A stretch of 64,000 nt of DNA. It comes from Alloprevotella tannerae. Lineage in GTDB: Bacteria > Bacteroidota > Bacteroidia > Bacteroidales > Bacteroidaceae. The notes beneath the pieces were generated by a model that saw only the letters and a program-made list of their open reading frames with translations, did no database searches and was not told where the DNA came from. How positions within the stretch are numbered: position 1 is the stretch's first letter; each line of letters opens with the position of its first letter. The stretch lies in the NCBI GenBank assembly GCA_015259125.1, contig JABZGR010000007.1, positions 24,636-88,635 of the forward strand, written 5' to 3'. A program made the position numbers and the translations under genes. Shown here in pieces: positions 44,285 through 53,448 of the stretch.

Positions 44285-45730
44285 ATGAAACTGAAATTAT
44301 CTTTCGGCTTAATATTGCTAAGTTTGTTTGCTATCAATACCGAACAACTACAAGCGCAGTCAGCTAATGATCCTGTTATTATGACCATAAATGGTCGACC
44401 GATCTTACGCTCTGAGTTTGAATATAGCTATAATAAGAATGGTAAAGAGGCTGCTGTCGTAGAAAAAAAGAGTGTTGATGAATATGCTGAGATGTTTCTT
44501 AATTATAAGTTGAAGGTGGCTGCTGCTGAGCGAGCTCACATAGATACGACAAAAGCTTTTAAAGACGAATTTCGCACATATCGCGATTTGCAATTGACAC
44601 CCTTTATGGTGGATCAGGCTTTCATTGACTCAACTGCTATTGCTTTGTATGATAATATGAAGACGCGCTTGGGTGGTAAAGATTTGTTGCGCCCTGCTCA
44701 CATATTATTTTCCGTAAAACAAAACGCTACTGCCGCTGAAAAGGAGACGGCCAAAATGCGCGCAGACTCCGTCTATCAGGTAATTAAGAATGGTGGAAAT
44801 TTTGCAGCTTTGGCTAAGGAATATTCGGGAGATTTGGGATCAGCTCTTCGTGGCGGAGAAATTTCTTGGATAGGTCCGGGTGCTACTGTAAAAGAGTTTG
44901 AAGAGGCTGCTTATAAGCTAAAAGTTGGAGAAGTTTCTCAGCCCGTCCTTACTCCTTTCGGGTATCATATTATTAAGATGCAAGAGCGCAAACAATTGGA
45001 GCCTTATGCAGAGTTGCGCGATCAAATTCTCTATTCTTTAAAACAGCAAGGCGTGGATGAAATCTCTGCAAACGAAAAGATTAATCGAATCATTGCAGAA
45101 TCAAAAGGGTGCTTAACGCGTGAAGCTGTAATGGATAGTTTGCTTAGAGCTCACGAAGCAGATTTAAACCTGAAATATTTGATTCAAGAATATCACGATG
45201 GCCTTTTACTTTTCCAAATCAGTAAGGATAAGGTTTGGGATGAGGCAAACCAAAATGATAAAGCACTCAATGCTTTGTTTAAGCAGAATAAACGACAATA
45301 CTCTTGGACGGAGCCGCGCTTTAAAGGCTTTGTAATACATTGCAGTAAGCCTGAGCAGATTAAGTTAGTTAAGAAAGTATTGAAAAAGAGCGAGAATGGC
45401 GATTGGCAGTCTGCTATTACGAATGAATTTAATAAGGATTCTGTGACAGTCGTCGTTGCAGGACCAAATATATGTAAAAAAGGAGAAAACCCTTATGTTG
45501 ATGAGTTTGCTTTTGGAGTTAAAGGTAGCGCAAAAACTTATCCGAGATTCATTTATACAGATGTGTTTGGAAAGATTTTGAATCAGCCAAAGTCTTATCA
45601 AGATGTGCGCTCTATGGTGATTAGCGACTGGCAAGATATTTTAGAGAAACAATGGATAGGAGAGTTGCGTAAAACGATCCCTTATTCGGTTGATAAAGAC
45701 GTTTTAAAGACGGTAAATAAACACAACTAA
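44285..45730 (+). CDS. Periplasmic peptidyl-prolyl isomerase (parvulin type), first of two
   Basis: About 481 residues from the ATG at 44285 (an ATG at 44267 adds six residues ahead of the signal peptide). Signal peptide (LSFGLILLSLFAINTEQLQAQ), an N-terminal SurA-like chaperone region beginning PVIMTINGRPILRSEFEY, one clear rotamase domain (residues ~140-235, RPAHILFSV ... TPFGYHIIKM) and a long C-terminal part. Helps fold outer-membrane proteins. The next gene is a second such protein. Confidence 0.88.
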   Translation: MKLKLSFGLILLSLFAINTEQLQAQSANDPVIMTINGRPILRSEFEYSYNKNGKEAAVVEKKSVDEYAEMFLNYKLKVAAAERAHIDTTKAFKDEFRTYRDLQLTPFMVDQAFIDSTAIALYDNMKTRLGGKDLLRPAHILFSVKQNATAAEKETAKMRADSVYQVIKNGGNFAALAKEYSGDLGSALRGGEISWIGPGATVKEFEEAAYKLKVGEVSQPVLTPFGYHIIKMQERKQLEPYAELRDQILYSLKQQGVDEISANEKINRIIAESKGCLTREAVMDSLLRAHEADLNLKYLIQEYHDGLLLFQISKDKVWDEANQNDKALNALFKQNKRQYSWTEPRFKGFVIHCSKPEQIKLVKKVLKKSENGDWQSAITNEFNKDSVTVVVAGPNICKKGENPYVDEFAFGVKGSAKTYPRFIYTDVFGKILNQPKSYQDVRSMVISDWQDILEKQWIGELRKTIPYSVDKDVLKTVNKHN

Positions 45731-45751
45731 TATAAACAGACTTAGCGTCAG

Positions 45752-47110
45752 ATGAGAAAAGTCATTTTAATCCTCTTCGGTTGCTGGGCACTTTGGAGTC
45801 AAGCTCAACGCCCGAGAAATGTTGTTGATGAGGTTATTTGGGTAGTAGGAGATGATCCTATCTATCTTTCGGATGTGGAGCAAGCTAGATTGTATGCAGA
45901 GTCAGAAGGACAAGCTTTGGAGAACCCATATTGCACAATACCGGAGCAGATAGCCATACAAAAATTGTATTTGCATCAAGCAGAAATTGATAGTATTACG
46001 GTCAGCGAAGGAGATATTATTCGCTCTGCAGACGAAATCATAAATAGATACATTCAAAACATAGGCTCTAAAGAGGGTGTAGAGGCTGTGATGCATAAAA
46101 GCATATCGCAACTACGCGAAGAGTTTAAACGTAGTCAGCGAGATCGTATGCGCATACAACGCGAACAGCAACGTATAACAGAAAAGGTTGCTATAACCCC
46201 TGCTGAAGTGAGAGAGTATTTTAAGAATCTCCCTGCTGATAGTCTACCTCTCATACCTACACAGATTGAGGTTGAGATAATAACTGCGCAACCTCAACCA
46301 ACGCGTGCAGAAGTTGAGCGTATAGAAAATAAACTGAGAAGCTTTGCAGATCGTGTAAACTCAGGAGAAACTGAGTTTTCGACTTTGGCGCGTTTTTATT
46401 CGCAAGATCCTGGTTCTTCTCGAAATGGAGGAGAAATGGATTATATGGGAAGAGGGCAATTAGTACCCGAGTTTGCAAACGCAGCTTTTAGTTTGAGTGA
46501 TCCCAAAAAGGTTTCTAAAATAGTTAAGACTGAATTTGGCTATCATATTATACAGCTAGTCGATAAAAGAGGAGATAAGGTGAAAGTGAGACATATATTA
46601 CTAAAACCAGATATTCCTGCAGATGAATTTGCACGCCAAGAGGCTAAGTTGGACTCAATCGCAATTCTAATCAGAGAACATAAACTTTCTTTTGAGGATG
46701 CTGCAGCCATTTATTCTGATGATAAAGACACTCGAAATAATAAAGGTTTGATGTCTTATGTAAATCCTGAGGATGGTATGCTGACGGCGCGATTTCAGTT
46801 AAAGGATTTGAACCAGAGTATCGCTCAGGTGATAGACACGATGAAAGTAGGTGAGATCTCAAAGGCAATCACAATGACCAATGCAAAAGGGCAGGACGTT
46901 TGTGCGATTGTAAAACTTAAGGCTCGTATTGATGCGCATCGTGCAAACCTAAAAGAGGATTTTCAAAAATTACGCGATGTTGTTTATGAGAAACGCTGTA
47001 ATGAAAAATTGGATGAATGGATTGCAAATAAGATAAAGACAACTTATGTGCGCATAAATCCAGGTTGGAAGAATTGTACCTTTAAATACAAAGGTTGGAT
47101 AAAGGAGTAA
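45752..47110 (+). CDS. SurA-like peptidyl-prolyl isomerase, second of two
   Basis: 452 residues: signal peptide (KVILILFGCWALWSQAQ), SurA N-terminal domain (VVDEVIWVVGDDPIYLSDVE) and two parvulin domains (about 170-265 and 275-375, KVRHILLKPDIPADEF in the second). This is the SurA layout and probably the main periplasmic foldase for outer-membrane proteins. Starts 21 bp after the first isomerase and ends 1 bp before the OstA-like gene; the set surA-ostA supports an outer-membrane assembly operon. Confidence 0.9.
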   Translation: MRKVILILFGCWALWSQAQRPRNVVDEVIWVVGDDPIYLSDVEQARLYAESEGQALENPYCTIPEQIAIQKLYLHQAEIDSITVSEGDIIRSADEIINRYIQNIGSKEGVEAVMHKSISQLREEFKRSQRDRMRIQREQQRITEKVAITPAEVREYFKNLPADSLPLIPTQIEVEIITAQPQPTRAEVERIENKLRSFADRVNSGETEFSTLARFYSQDPGSSRNGGEMDYMGRGQLVPEFANAAFSLSDPKKVSKIVKTEFGYHIIQLVDKRGDKVKVRHILLKPDIPADEFARQEAKLDSIAILIREHKLSFEDAAAIYSDDKDTRNNKGLMSYVNPEDGMLTARFQLKDLNQSIAQVIDTMKVGEISKAITMTNAKGQDVCAIVKLKARIDAHRANLKEDFQKLRDVVYEKRCNEKLDEWIANKIKTTYVRINPGWKNCTFKYKGWIKE

Positions 47111-47111
47111 A

Positions 47112-48737
47112 TTGAAACACTTACCTATTTATAGAAAAAAACGAATAGCTCTAATATTACTATTAGGGCTGTTCTGCTTTGTGACTGTTTTCGCAGTAAG
47201 GCCAAGAAAAAAGTCGAACGAAAAAATTGTGTTGAAACATGCTGATCGGTGGTCTTATGATCAATTTAGACAACCTGACGCGCAGTTTCTGAATGGTAAT
47301 GTTGTCTTATTACATAGCGGTATGACCATGTCTTGTGATAGTGCGATTCTTTTCCAAGCAACAAATTCGTTTGAAGCTTTTGGGCATGTTAAGATATTGC
47401 AGGGAGATACACTATCTCTAAAAGGAGAGCTTCTCTTTTATGATGGAGGAGCCCAATTAGCACAAATGAGAAAGAACGTAGTAATGAAACATCGTTCTCA
47501 AACTCTCTTAACTGACAGTTTGAATTATGATCGCTTGTATGGTATTGGATATTTTTTTGCAGGAGGAGAGCTTATTGATGCAAAAAATAGGTTGACGTCT
47601 GATTGGGGAGAATACGATACAAAAACGCGCAAGGCAAAATTCAATTATAGTGTAAAGCTAAAGAATCCGCAATTTATGCTTACATCTGATACGCTTCATT
47701 ATGATGTTATTTCTAAATGGGCGGAAGTTCAAGGGCCTTCTAATATCATTAGTGGCAATAATCATATTTATACCGAACGTGGTTATTATAATACAACAAC
47801 GGAACAAGTAAGGCTTTATGATCGGCCAGTTTTATTTAATCAAGGTTCAAGACTTGTCGGTGATACATTATTATATAACAAGCACACAGGTGTGATTACG
47901 ACCAGACATAATATCTCCTATGAAGATAAGAAGAATAAAATAAGAATGACGGGGGATTATGGGCAGTACAATGAATTGACGGGAGAAGCGCTTGCTACAG
48001 GCAAAGCATTGGCTATGAATTATGCCAATGGCAAGGATACGCTTTATGTACATGCAGATACCTTGCGGCTATATTCTTATAATATGAAGACAGATTCCGT
48101 TTATCGCGTTCTGCATGGCTCCCCTCACGTGCGTGCATTTCGGATAGATGTGCAAGCGGTCTGTGACTCTCTTGTTTATGATACAAAGAGAAAGCAAATA
48201 TTATTATATAAGGATCCCATAGTTTGGAGTGATCAAAAACAAATCGTAGGGGAGGAAATAAATGTTTTTATGAATGATTCTATCATTGATAGCATTTATG
48301 TGCGACGACAAGCTTTACTAATCGAAAAGGTTGACTCTACTCATTACAATCAAGTTGCAGGGCTATTGATGAGAAGTTATTTTGATAAGCAAGGACAGGT
48401 TCGAGAAAGTAGTGTAGATGGTAATGGAACATTAATATACTTTCCCTTAGAAAAGGATAGTACAATTCTTTATCAAGTTTATAGTGAGGCTACGAATTTA
48501 CGCTCATATTTTGTTCAAAAGCAGATGAATAAACTTCTGGGATTCCCATCGCCGGTAGGAACTGTATATCCATTGGCGTTGGCGCCAATAGAGAAAACTT
48601 TCTTACCTTCTTTTGCTTGGTTCGATTATATTCGTCCATTAAATAAAGATGATCTTTTTGAGTGGAGATCGAAGAAGCAAGGTAGTGAGATGAAGCCACT
48701 CCTTCGGCGAGAAGCTCCATTACAAAATGTAAAGTAG
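47112..48737 (+). CDS. OstA/LptA-LptD-like lipopolysaccharide transport protein, TTG start
   Basis: 541 residues from a TTG at 47112, 1 bp after the isomerase stop. A single hydrophobic segment at residues 13-30 (ALILLLGLFCFVTVFAV) is followed by two OstA-type beta-jellyroll repeats (LNGNVVLLHSGMTMSCDSA; RLTSDWGEYDTKTRKAKF). These build the lipopolysaccharide bridge in LptA and LptD. It lacks the large C-terminal barrel of LptD, so it is more like a periplasmic LptA-type or LptD-N protein. Runs directly into mutL (7 bp). Confidence 0.83.
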   Translation: MKHLPIYRKKRIALILLLGLFCFVTVFAVRPRKKSNEKIVLKHADRWSYDQFRQPDAQFLNGNVVLLHSGMTMSCDSAILFQATNSFEAFGHVKILQGDTLSLKGELLFYDGGAQLAQMRKNVVMKHRSQTLLTDSLNYDRLYGIGYFFAGGELIDAKNRLTSDWGEYDTKTRKAKFNYSVKLKNPQFMLTSDTLHYDVISKWAEVQGPSNIISGNNHIYTERGYYNTTTEQVRLYDRPVLFNQGSRLVGDTLLYNKHTGVITTRHNISYEDKKNKIRMTGDYGQYNELTGEALATGKALAMNYANGKDTLYVHADTLRLYSYNMKTDSVYRVLHGSPHVRAFRIDVQAVCDSLVYDTKRKQILLYKDPIVWSDQKQIVGEEINVFMNDSIIDSIYVRRQALLIEKVDSTHYNQVAGLLMRSYFDKQGQVRESSVDGNGTLIYFPLEKDSTILYQVYSEATNLRSYFVQKQMNKLLGFPSPVGTVYPLALAPIEKTFLPSFAWFDYIRPLNKDDLFEWRSKKQGSEMKPLLRREAPLQNVK

Positions 48738-48744
48738 GTTTCAA

Positions 48745-50583
48745 GTGTCAGATATTATCCATCTTTTACCAGATTCTGTTGCAAACCAAATTGCAGCAGG
48801 AGAGGTTATTCAGCGGCCTTCTTCAATTGTGAAGGAGTTGATAGAGAACTCTATAGATGCGGAGTCTTCTTTAATTCAAGTTTTTATTACTGATGCAGGC
48901 AAGTCTTGTGTTCAAATAGTCGATAATGGAAAAGGTATGAGCGAAATGGATGCTCGCTTGTCTTTCGAACGTCATGCGACATCTAAGATAAGCACCCCTT
49001 CAGATCTATTTGCGTTGAAGACAATGGGATTTCGTGGAGAGGCGTTAGCTTCTATAGCTGCCGTCGCACAGGTAGAGCTTAAGACAAGAACAGAAGAAGA
49101 AGAACTAGGTATCTGTGTAGATGTTGAAGGAGGTAGAATAAAGAACCAAAGTGTTGTCGCTTGCCCAGTTGGAGCGAATTTTTCTGTACGTAATATCTTT
49201 TTTAATATACCTGCTCGTCGTAAATTTTTGAAATCTAATCAGACGGAAATGGGGAACATAATGTCAGAGTTTGAGCGCATTGCTTTAGCCAATCCTTCTG
49301 TTGCATTTAAGCTTTATAATAACAATTCCCTATTGATTGATTTGCCAGCTGGAAACTTTCGTCAGCGTATAAAAGCATTGTTTGGTTCAAAGTTAGATGA
49401 ACAGCTTATGTCTATTGAAGTTAAGACAGAGTTAGTTTCTATCAAAGGTTTCGTTGGGAGTCCGAATAGCTCAAGGAAGAAATGCCATCAATTTTTCTTT
49501 GTAAATGGGCGCTATATGAGGCATAATTATTTTGCAAAGGCTATACAGACAGCTTTTGAAAGGCTTATTCCAGAGAATGAGCAGGTTCCCTACTTTGTTG
49601 CTTTGGAGGTAGACCCTTCAAGAATAGATGTGAATATTCATCCGACAAAGACTGAAATAAAATTTCAAGATGAAGGTGCTATTTGGCAAGTAGTTTTGGC
49701 TTGCGTTCGAGAGGCATTGGGAAAATATGCAGCTGTGCCTTTGATAGAATTTGACACAAAGAACAAGCCTGTTATGCCAGTTTTTGAACCAATAGATAAG
49801 ACGCAGGTGCTTAGTCCACCTCAAGTTCATATAAACCAAAACTTTAATCCTTTTAATAAAGAACGTTCTCATCAAAATACTCGACAAGTCGAAAGTAATT
49901 GGGAAAGAGATCTAGATAGACTTTTTCAACCCCGACATTCGGAGGAGTTTGCTTTGACCAAAGAACAAACAAAGTCACATGCAAATTCTCCAAGTTTAGA
50001 GGGGTTTGATGTAGATGATCTTTCTGATAAGTATATGCAATTATTAGGACGGTTTATTCTTTTTCCTGTAAAGTCTGGTCTTATGCTTGTTGAGCAACAT
50101 CGAGCAGATATGCGCATCTTATATGATTACTATTTGCGCCAGATTAAAAATCAAGCAGGGCCATCTCAAGGTATATTGTTTCCTCAAACGATACATTTTT
50201 CTCCAACGGAAAAGGTCTATTTAGAGAAGATTTTACAACCACTCACTGATATTGGTTTTGATCTTGCGCAGCAGACGAATGGCGAGTATGAAGTAAGAAG
50301 TATTCCATCAGGCACAGAAGGCTTAGATATCGCAGATCTTCTATTGAATATTGTTCAAGAGTTAAAGCAGGGTAATATAGAAGCTATTAATGAAATTCAT
50401 CATCATGTCGCTTTAACTTTGGCTTCGAAGTCTGCTATTCCTATAGGTGAAGCTTTATCTAACGAAGAGATGGGCAATTTAATACAACGATTGTTTGCTT
50501 GCGAATGTCCTAATTATGGACCTGATGGAGCAACCATTCTTGCAATTATTCAAAGCGAGAAAATACTGAGCATATTTAGTTAA
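48745..50583 (+). CDS. mutL: DNA mismatch repair protein MutL, GTG start
   Basis: 612 residues from a GTG at 48745. GHKL ATPase motifs: KELIENSIDAE (30-40), DNGKGM (60-65), RHATSKI (76-82) and GFRGEALASI (95-104). The C-terminal dimerisation domain begins near 430. The metal-dependent endonuclease signature DQHAxxExxxxE is degenerate: EQHRADMRILYDY at 450-462 keeps only Q and H, so nicking activity is doubtful. The 3' half is AT-rich and codes a linker of low complexity. End of the surA-ostA-mutL run. Confidence 0.94.
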   Translation: MSDIIHLLPDSVANQIAAGEVIQRPSSIVKELIENSIDAESSLIQVFITDAGKSCVQIVDNGKGMSEMDARLSFERHATSKISTPSDLFALKTMGFRGEALASIAAVAQVELKTRTEEEELGICVDVEGGRIKNQSVVACPVGANFSVRNIFFNIPARRKFLKSNQTEMGNIMSEFERIALANPSVAFKLYNNNSLLIDLPAGNFRQRIKALFGSKLDEQLMSIEVKTELVSIKGFVGSPNSSRKKCHQFFFVNGRYMRHNYFAKAIQTAFERLIPENEQVPYFVALEVDPSRIDVNIHPTKTEIKFQDEGAIWQVVLACVREALGKYAAVPLIEFDTKNKPVMPVFEPIDKTQVLSPPQVHINQNFNPFNKERSHQNTRQVESNWERDLDRLFQPRHSEEFALTKEQTKSHANSPSLEGFDVDDLSDKYMQLLGRFILFPVKSGLMLVEQHRADMRILYDYYLRQIKNQAGPSQGILFPQTIHFSPTEKVYLEKILQPLTDIGFDLAQQTNGEYEVRSIPSGTEGLDIADLLLNIVQELKQGNIEAINEIHHHVALTLASKSAIPIGEALSNEEMGNLIQRLFACECPNYGPDGATILAIIQSEKILSIFS

Positions 50584-50658
50584 AGGACCTTGCTATTGTT
50601 GTAGAAGTGCCAAAAAAAACCGCATGACTAATGATTATATATTTTTTTGTATCTTAGT

Positions 50659-50691
50659 TTTGATTGTTTGAATATGATTTCTCTATCTTTG
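50659..50691 (+). promoter_or_regulatory. Promoter of ompA
   Basis: TTTG at 50659-50662, a 21-bp spacer and TATCTTTG at 50684-50691. The leader of about 75 nt can fold as GGGA ... AGAG/CTCT ... TCCC. Confidence 0.7.
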
Positions 50692-50769
50692 CGTAAAAAT
50701 TGGGAGATAGAGGTATTCTCTGTAAGTTCCCTAATTAGAAATATATTGTCTCACTAAAATATGTAAGTT

Positions 50770-51939
50770 ATGAAAAAGATCATGATTACATTAGCTATCC
50801 TTGCTTTAGGGTCGTCAGCAATGGCTCAAGAAACAGTCATTCCGACTAAAAAGTATAGCGTGGCAACAAATTCATTTTGGTCAAATTGGTTTTTCAGTGT
50901 CGGTGGTCAGTATAATGCTGCCTACTCTTCACAGGAAGTACACGGATTATCTGGTAATCCGTTCACGACAACGCGTGGCGTTTTTGGTTTTAACGCTGCC
51001 ATTGGTAAGTGGTTTACTCCGAGTATCGGTCTTCGCACGAAATTTGAAGGCGTATGGGGAAAGCAGGTGAATACAGAGAATGATCACCACACCTATCACT
51101 ATTGGAACATTCACGAGGATGTAATGTTCAACTTATCTAATATGCTTTGCGGCTATAACGAGAAGCGCGTTTGGAACTTTATTCCTTATGCTGGTGTTGG
51201 TGTCGCTCGCAATATGTCAGCAAACACTTATGATATCTCTTACCAAGCTGGTTTGTTGAACAACTTCCGTTTGAGTAAACACTTTACACTGTTTGTTGAT
51301 GTTTATGCAAATGCAATTGAAGGCACGCAAGACATCACGGATTTCAGATATCCGGATGGATGGTCTGGCTATAAGAAGTCTAGGTCTCGTCACTGGGACA
51401 AGATGATTGGTACTGCTATTGGTCTTACTTATAACTTTAATAAGACTGATTGGGATCAGGTGCCTGATGTAGATGCTTTGATGGCAATGAACAAAGAGCA
51501 AATAGACGCTCTTAATGCTGCTTTGAAGGATCAACAAGATGAAAATGCACGCTTGCGTGAGATGTTGGCTAATCAAAAGCCTGCAGAAACTATTGAGAAA
51601 GTTACTACAGAATATGTTGTTACAACGACTTCTGTATTCTTTAACTTGAACTCTTCTAAGATTGCAAGCCGCAAAGATTTGGTTAACGTGAAAGAGGTTG
51701 CAGAATACGCTAAGGCTAATAATGCGAAGATCCGCGTTACGGGTTACGCTGATAGCAAGACGGGTTCTGCTTCTATTAATCGTCGTCTTTCTGAGGCACG
51801 TGCTGCAGCAGTTGCAAATGAACTCGTTAAGATGGGTGTAAGTAGAGATAACATCATCACTGAGGCTAAGGGTGGTGTAGACACATTATCTCCGTTCTCT
51901 TACAACCGTCGTGCTACGGTTAAAATTGCAGTTGAATAA
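50770..51939 (+). CDS. OmpA-family outer-membrane protein (Pgm6/7-like)
   Basis: 389 residues: signal peptide (KKIMITLAILALGSSAMAQ), an N-terminal barrel with the Porphyromonas-like opening ATNSFWSNWFFSVGGQ, a short coiled linker (IDALNAALKDQQDENARLREML) and a C-terminal OmpA/peptidoglycan-binding domain (residues ~285-389; KIRVTGYADSKTGSASIN, RRLSEARAAAVANELV). P. gingivalis has two such proteins (Pgm6 and Pgm7) that stabilise the envelope; here a single gene is present. Regular codon use, a strong promoter and a strong terminator indicate high expression. Confidence 0.93.
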   Translation: MKKIMITLAILALGSSAMAQETVIPTKKYSVATNSFWSNWFFSVGGQYNAAYSSQEVHGLSGNPFTTTRGVFGFNAAIGKWFTPSIGLRTKFEGVWGKQVNTENDHHTYHYWNIHEDVMFNLSNMLCGYNEKRVWNFIPYAGVGVARNMSANTYDISYQAGLLNNFRLSKHFTLFVDVYANAIEGTQDITDFRYPDGWSGYKKSRSRHWDKMIGTAIGLTYNFNKTDWDQVPDVDALMAMNKEQIDALNAALKDQQDENARLREMLANQKPAETIEKVTTEYVVTTTSVFFNLNSSKIASRKDLVNVKEVAEYAKANNAKIRVTGYADSKTGSASINRRLSEARAAAVANELVKMGVSRDNIITEAKGGVDTLSPFSYNRRATVKIAVE

Positions 51940-51961
51940 TAGTTTTTCTCAATAAGAAGGT

Positions 51962-51990
51962 AAAAGGGAGCTCTATGTGAGTTCCCTTTT
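51962..51990 (+). terminator. Terminator of ompA
   Basis: AAAAGGGAGCTC / GAGTTCCCTTTT (one G-T wobble) with a 5-nt loop and a short T run. Confidence 0.8.
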
Positions 51991-52168
51991 TGTATAGGTA
52001 GATATGTGTATAGATATATAGGGAAGCTGTGTAATACAACGCAATACTTGTTTGGTACATCTAATTGAAGATTGATTGACCATTGTATGCTTTAGAAGCG
52101 TTAGCTCTGTTTATATGGTGTAACTTCTCGGATTATCTATTTCGAAAGTGGTAGAAATAAGGAATGTA

Positions 52169-52227
52169 TATAAACACAACAAGAGGCAACCTTTAGATTG
52201 TTGAGGTTGCCTCTTGTTGTGTTTATA
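52169..52227 (-). terminator. 23-bp perfect hairpin downstream of yggS
   Basis: Arms 52169-52191 and 52205-52227 are perfectly complementary, 23 bp including the core AAGAGGCAACC / GGTTGCCTCTT, with a 13-nt loop. Lies 18 bp beyond the yggS stop. No U tract follows on the minus side; stem length alone is unusual. Confidence 0.7.
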
Positions 52228-52245
52228 GCTTCGTTGAATGTGGCT

Positions 52246-52917
52246 TTAATAAGTACGTGCTCCAAATATTGCAGTACCAACTCTTACGTGATTACTACCT
52301 TCTTCAATAGCAAACTTATAGTCGTGCGTCATTCCCCAAGATTTGACATTAAAATAATCCTCTCCAGAGAAATAAGCGCTTTTGAGTTCTTTAAAAAGCT
52401 GTAGTGCTAATTGAAACTCACTGCGAATTTGAGATGTGTTATCTGTATTAGTGGCCATACACATTAGACCACGCAGACGAACAGATTTTAATTCTTTCCA
52501 TTCTCCACCTGCCAACAACTCTCGGCAAGATTCTGGACTGAAACCATATTTTGTCTCTTCTTTGGCAATATGTATTTCAAGCAAACAATCAATTACGCGG
52601 TTATGCTTAGCAGCTTGCTTATTTATTTCTTTGAGCAACTTATATGTATCTACAGCTTCTATCATAGATATGTAAGGTGCTATATACTTTACTTTATTCG
52701 CCTGCAAGTGGCCAATAAAGTGCCAAGCAATATCATTCGGGAGTTCTTGCTGCTTTATGCGTAGTTCTTGTTCGTGACTTTCACCAAAACAGCGTTGTCC
52801 TATCTCATAACAAGTTTTAATTTCTTCTATGGGATGAAATTTAGAAACTGCCACTAATTCTACTCCTTGAGGTATTGTTGCTCGTATACTTTCTAAATGC
52901 GTCTGTATAGCATTCAT
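52246..52917 (-). CDS. yggS: YggS-family PLP-binding protein
   Basis: 223 residues, PLP homeostasis protein family (alanine-racemase-like barrel without catalytic partners). The PLP lysine is K26 in LVAVSKFHPIEEI; the family pattern FGESHEQE (usually FGENYVQE), WHFIGHLQANKVK and the C-terminal MGMT-like SWGMTHDYKFAIEEGSNHVRVG follow. Keeps pyridoxal phosphate and branched-chain amino acid pools balanced. Starts 2 bp after the DUF4494 gene. Confidence 0.93.
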   Translation of the reverse strand: MNAIQTHLESIRATIPQGVELVAVSKFHPIEEIKTCYEIGQRCFGESHEQELRIKQQELPNDIAWHFIGHLQANKVKYIAPYISMIEAVDTYKLLKEINKQAAKHNRVIDCLLEIHIAKEETKYGFSPESCRELLAGGEWKELKSVRLRGLMCMATNTDNTSQIRSEFQLALQLFKELKSAYFSGEDYFNVKSWGMTHDYKFAIEEGSNHVRVGTAIFGARTY

Positions 52918-52919
52918 AT

Positions 52920-53390
52920 TTAAGCCTCTTCTACTTTACGAAAATTGTCTGGTGCCATCTCTTTATAGTGATAGATGTCCATAATAGCTGTTTCCTGGAC
53001 AGAAGCTATAGTATAATCAATCGTAGATGTTTTCATTCCATCATCCAATCGCTGAATGCTATCACGCAAGTCGGCAGCTTGTACAAGAACATTTTGCGTG
53101 GTTTTCTTTTCTTTTCCGCTTTTCTCATCTAGCGTGATAAATTGAAGCTTGGCTTTAAAAAACCTATCAGCAATTTCATCTGCAGATTCAAATAGTTCTG
53201 CATAATGCGCTCGCTTGATGTCTGCAACTTCAAATATACCGGTCATAAAAGGTTTTATTTCCTCTATTATTCTTTTCTCAGCTTCAGTAAAGCTAATCGC
53301 ATCCACCAGATAAGGTTCCGATACTTTTTTGACTAGGCCGTTTTCAAACGTCTTTTCGTATTTGATGGTGCATTGAAACCATTCATTCAT
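52920..53390 (-). CDS. DUF4494 protein
   Basis: 156 residues, cytoplasmic, no signal peptide. The start NEWFQCTIKYEKTFENG and the segment SFTEAEKRIIEEI match the Bacteroidetes-specific DUF4494 family, which has no known function. Paired with yggS (2 bp apart). Confidence 0.83.
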   Translation of the reverse strand: MNEWFQCTIKYEKTFENGLVKKVSEPYLVDAISFTEAEKRIIEEIKPFMTGIFEVADIKRAHYAELFESADEIADRFFKAKLQFITLDEKSGKEKKTTQNVLVQAADLRDSIQRLDDGMKTSTIDYTIASVQETAIMDIYHYKEMAPDNFRKVEEA

Positions 53391-53420
53391 AATGATATTT
53401 TTTATATAGGTTGAAAATAG

Positions 53421-53444
53421 AGGAGGGCAGTTTGTTGCCCTCCT
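53421..53444 (-). terminator. Terminator of the GH25 lysozyme gene
   Basis: AGGAGGGCA / TGCCCTCCT with a 6-nt loop, 4 bp beyond the lysozyme stop; separates it from DUF4494. Confidence 0.75.
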
Positions 53445-53448
53445 TATA

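Larger units (their letters stand above)
51940..52245. other. 306-bp convergent gap
   Basis: Holds the ompA terminator (51962-51990) and an unusually long hairpin (52169-52227) next to the yggS stop. Confidence 0.7.
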
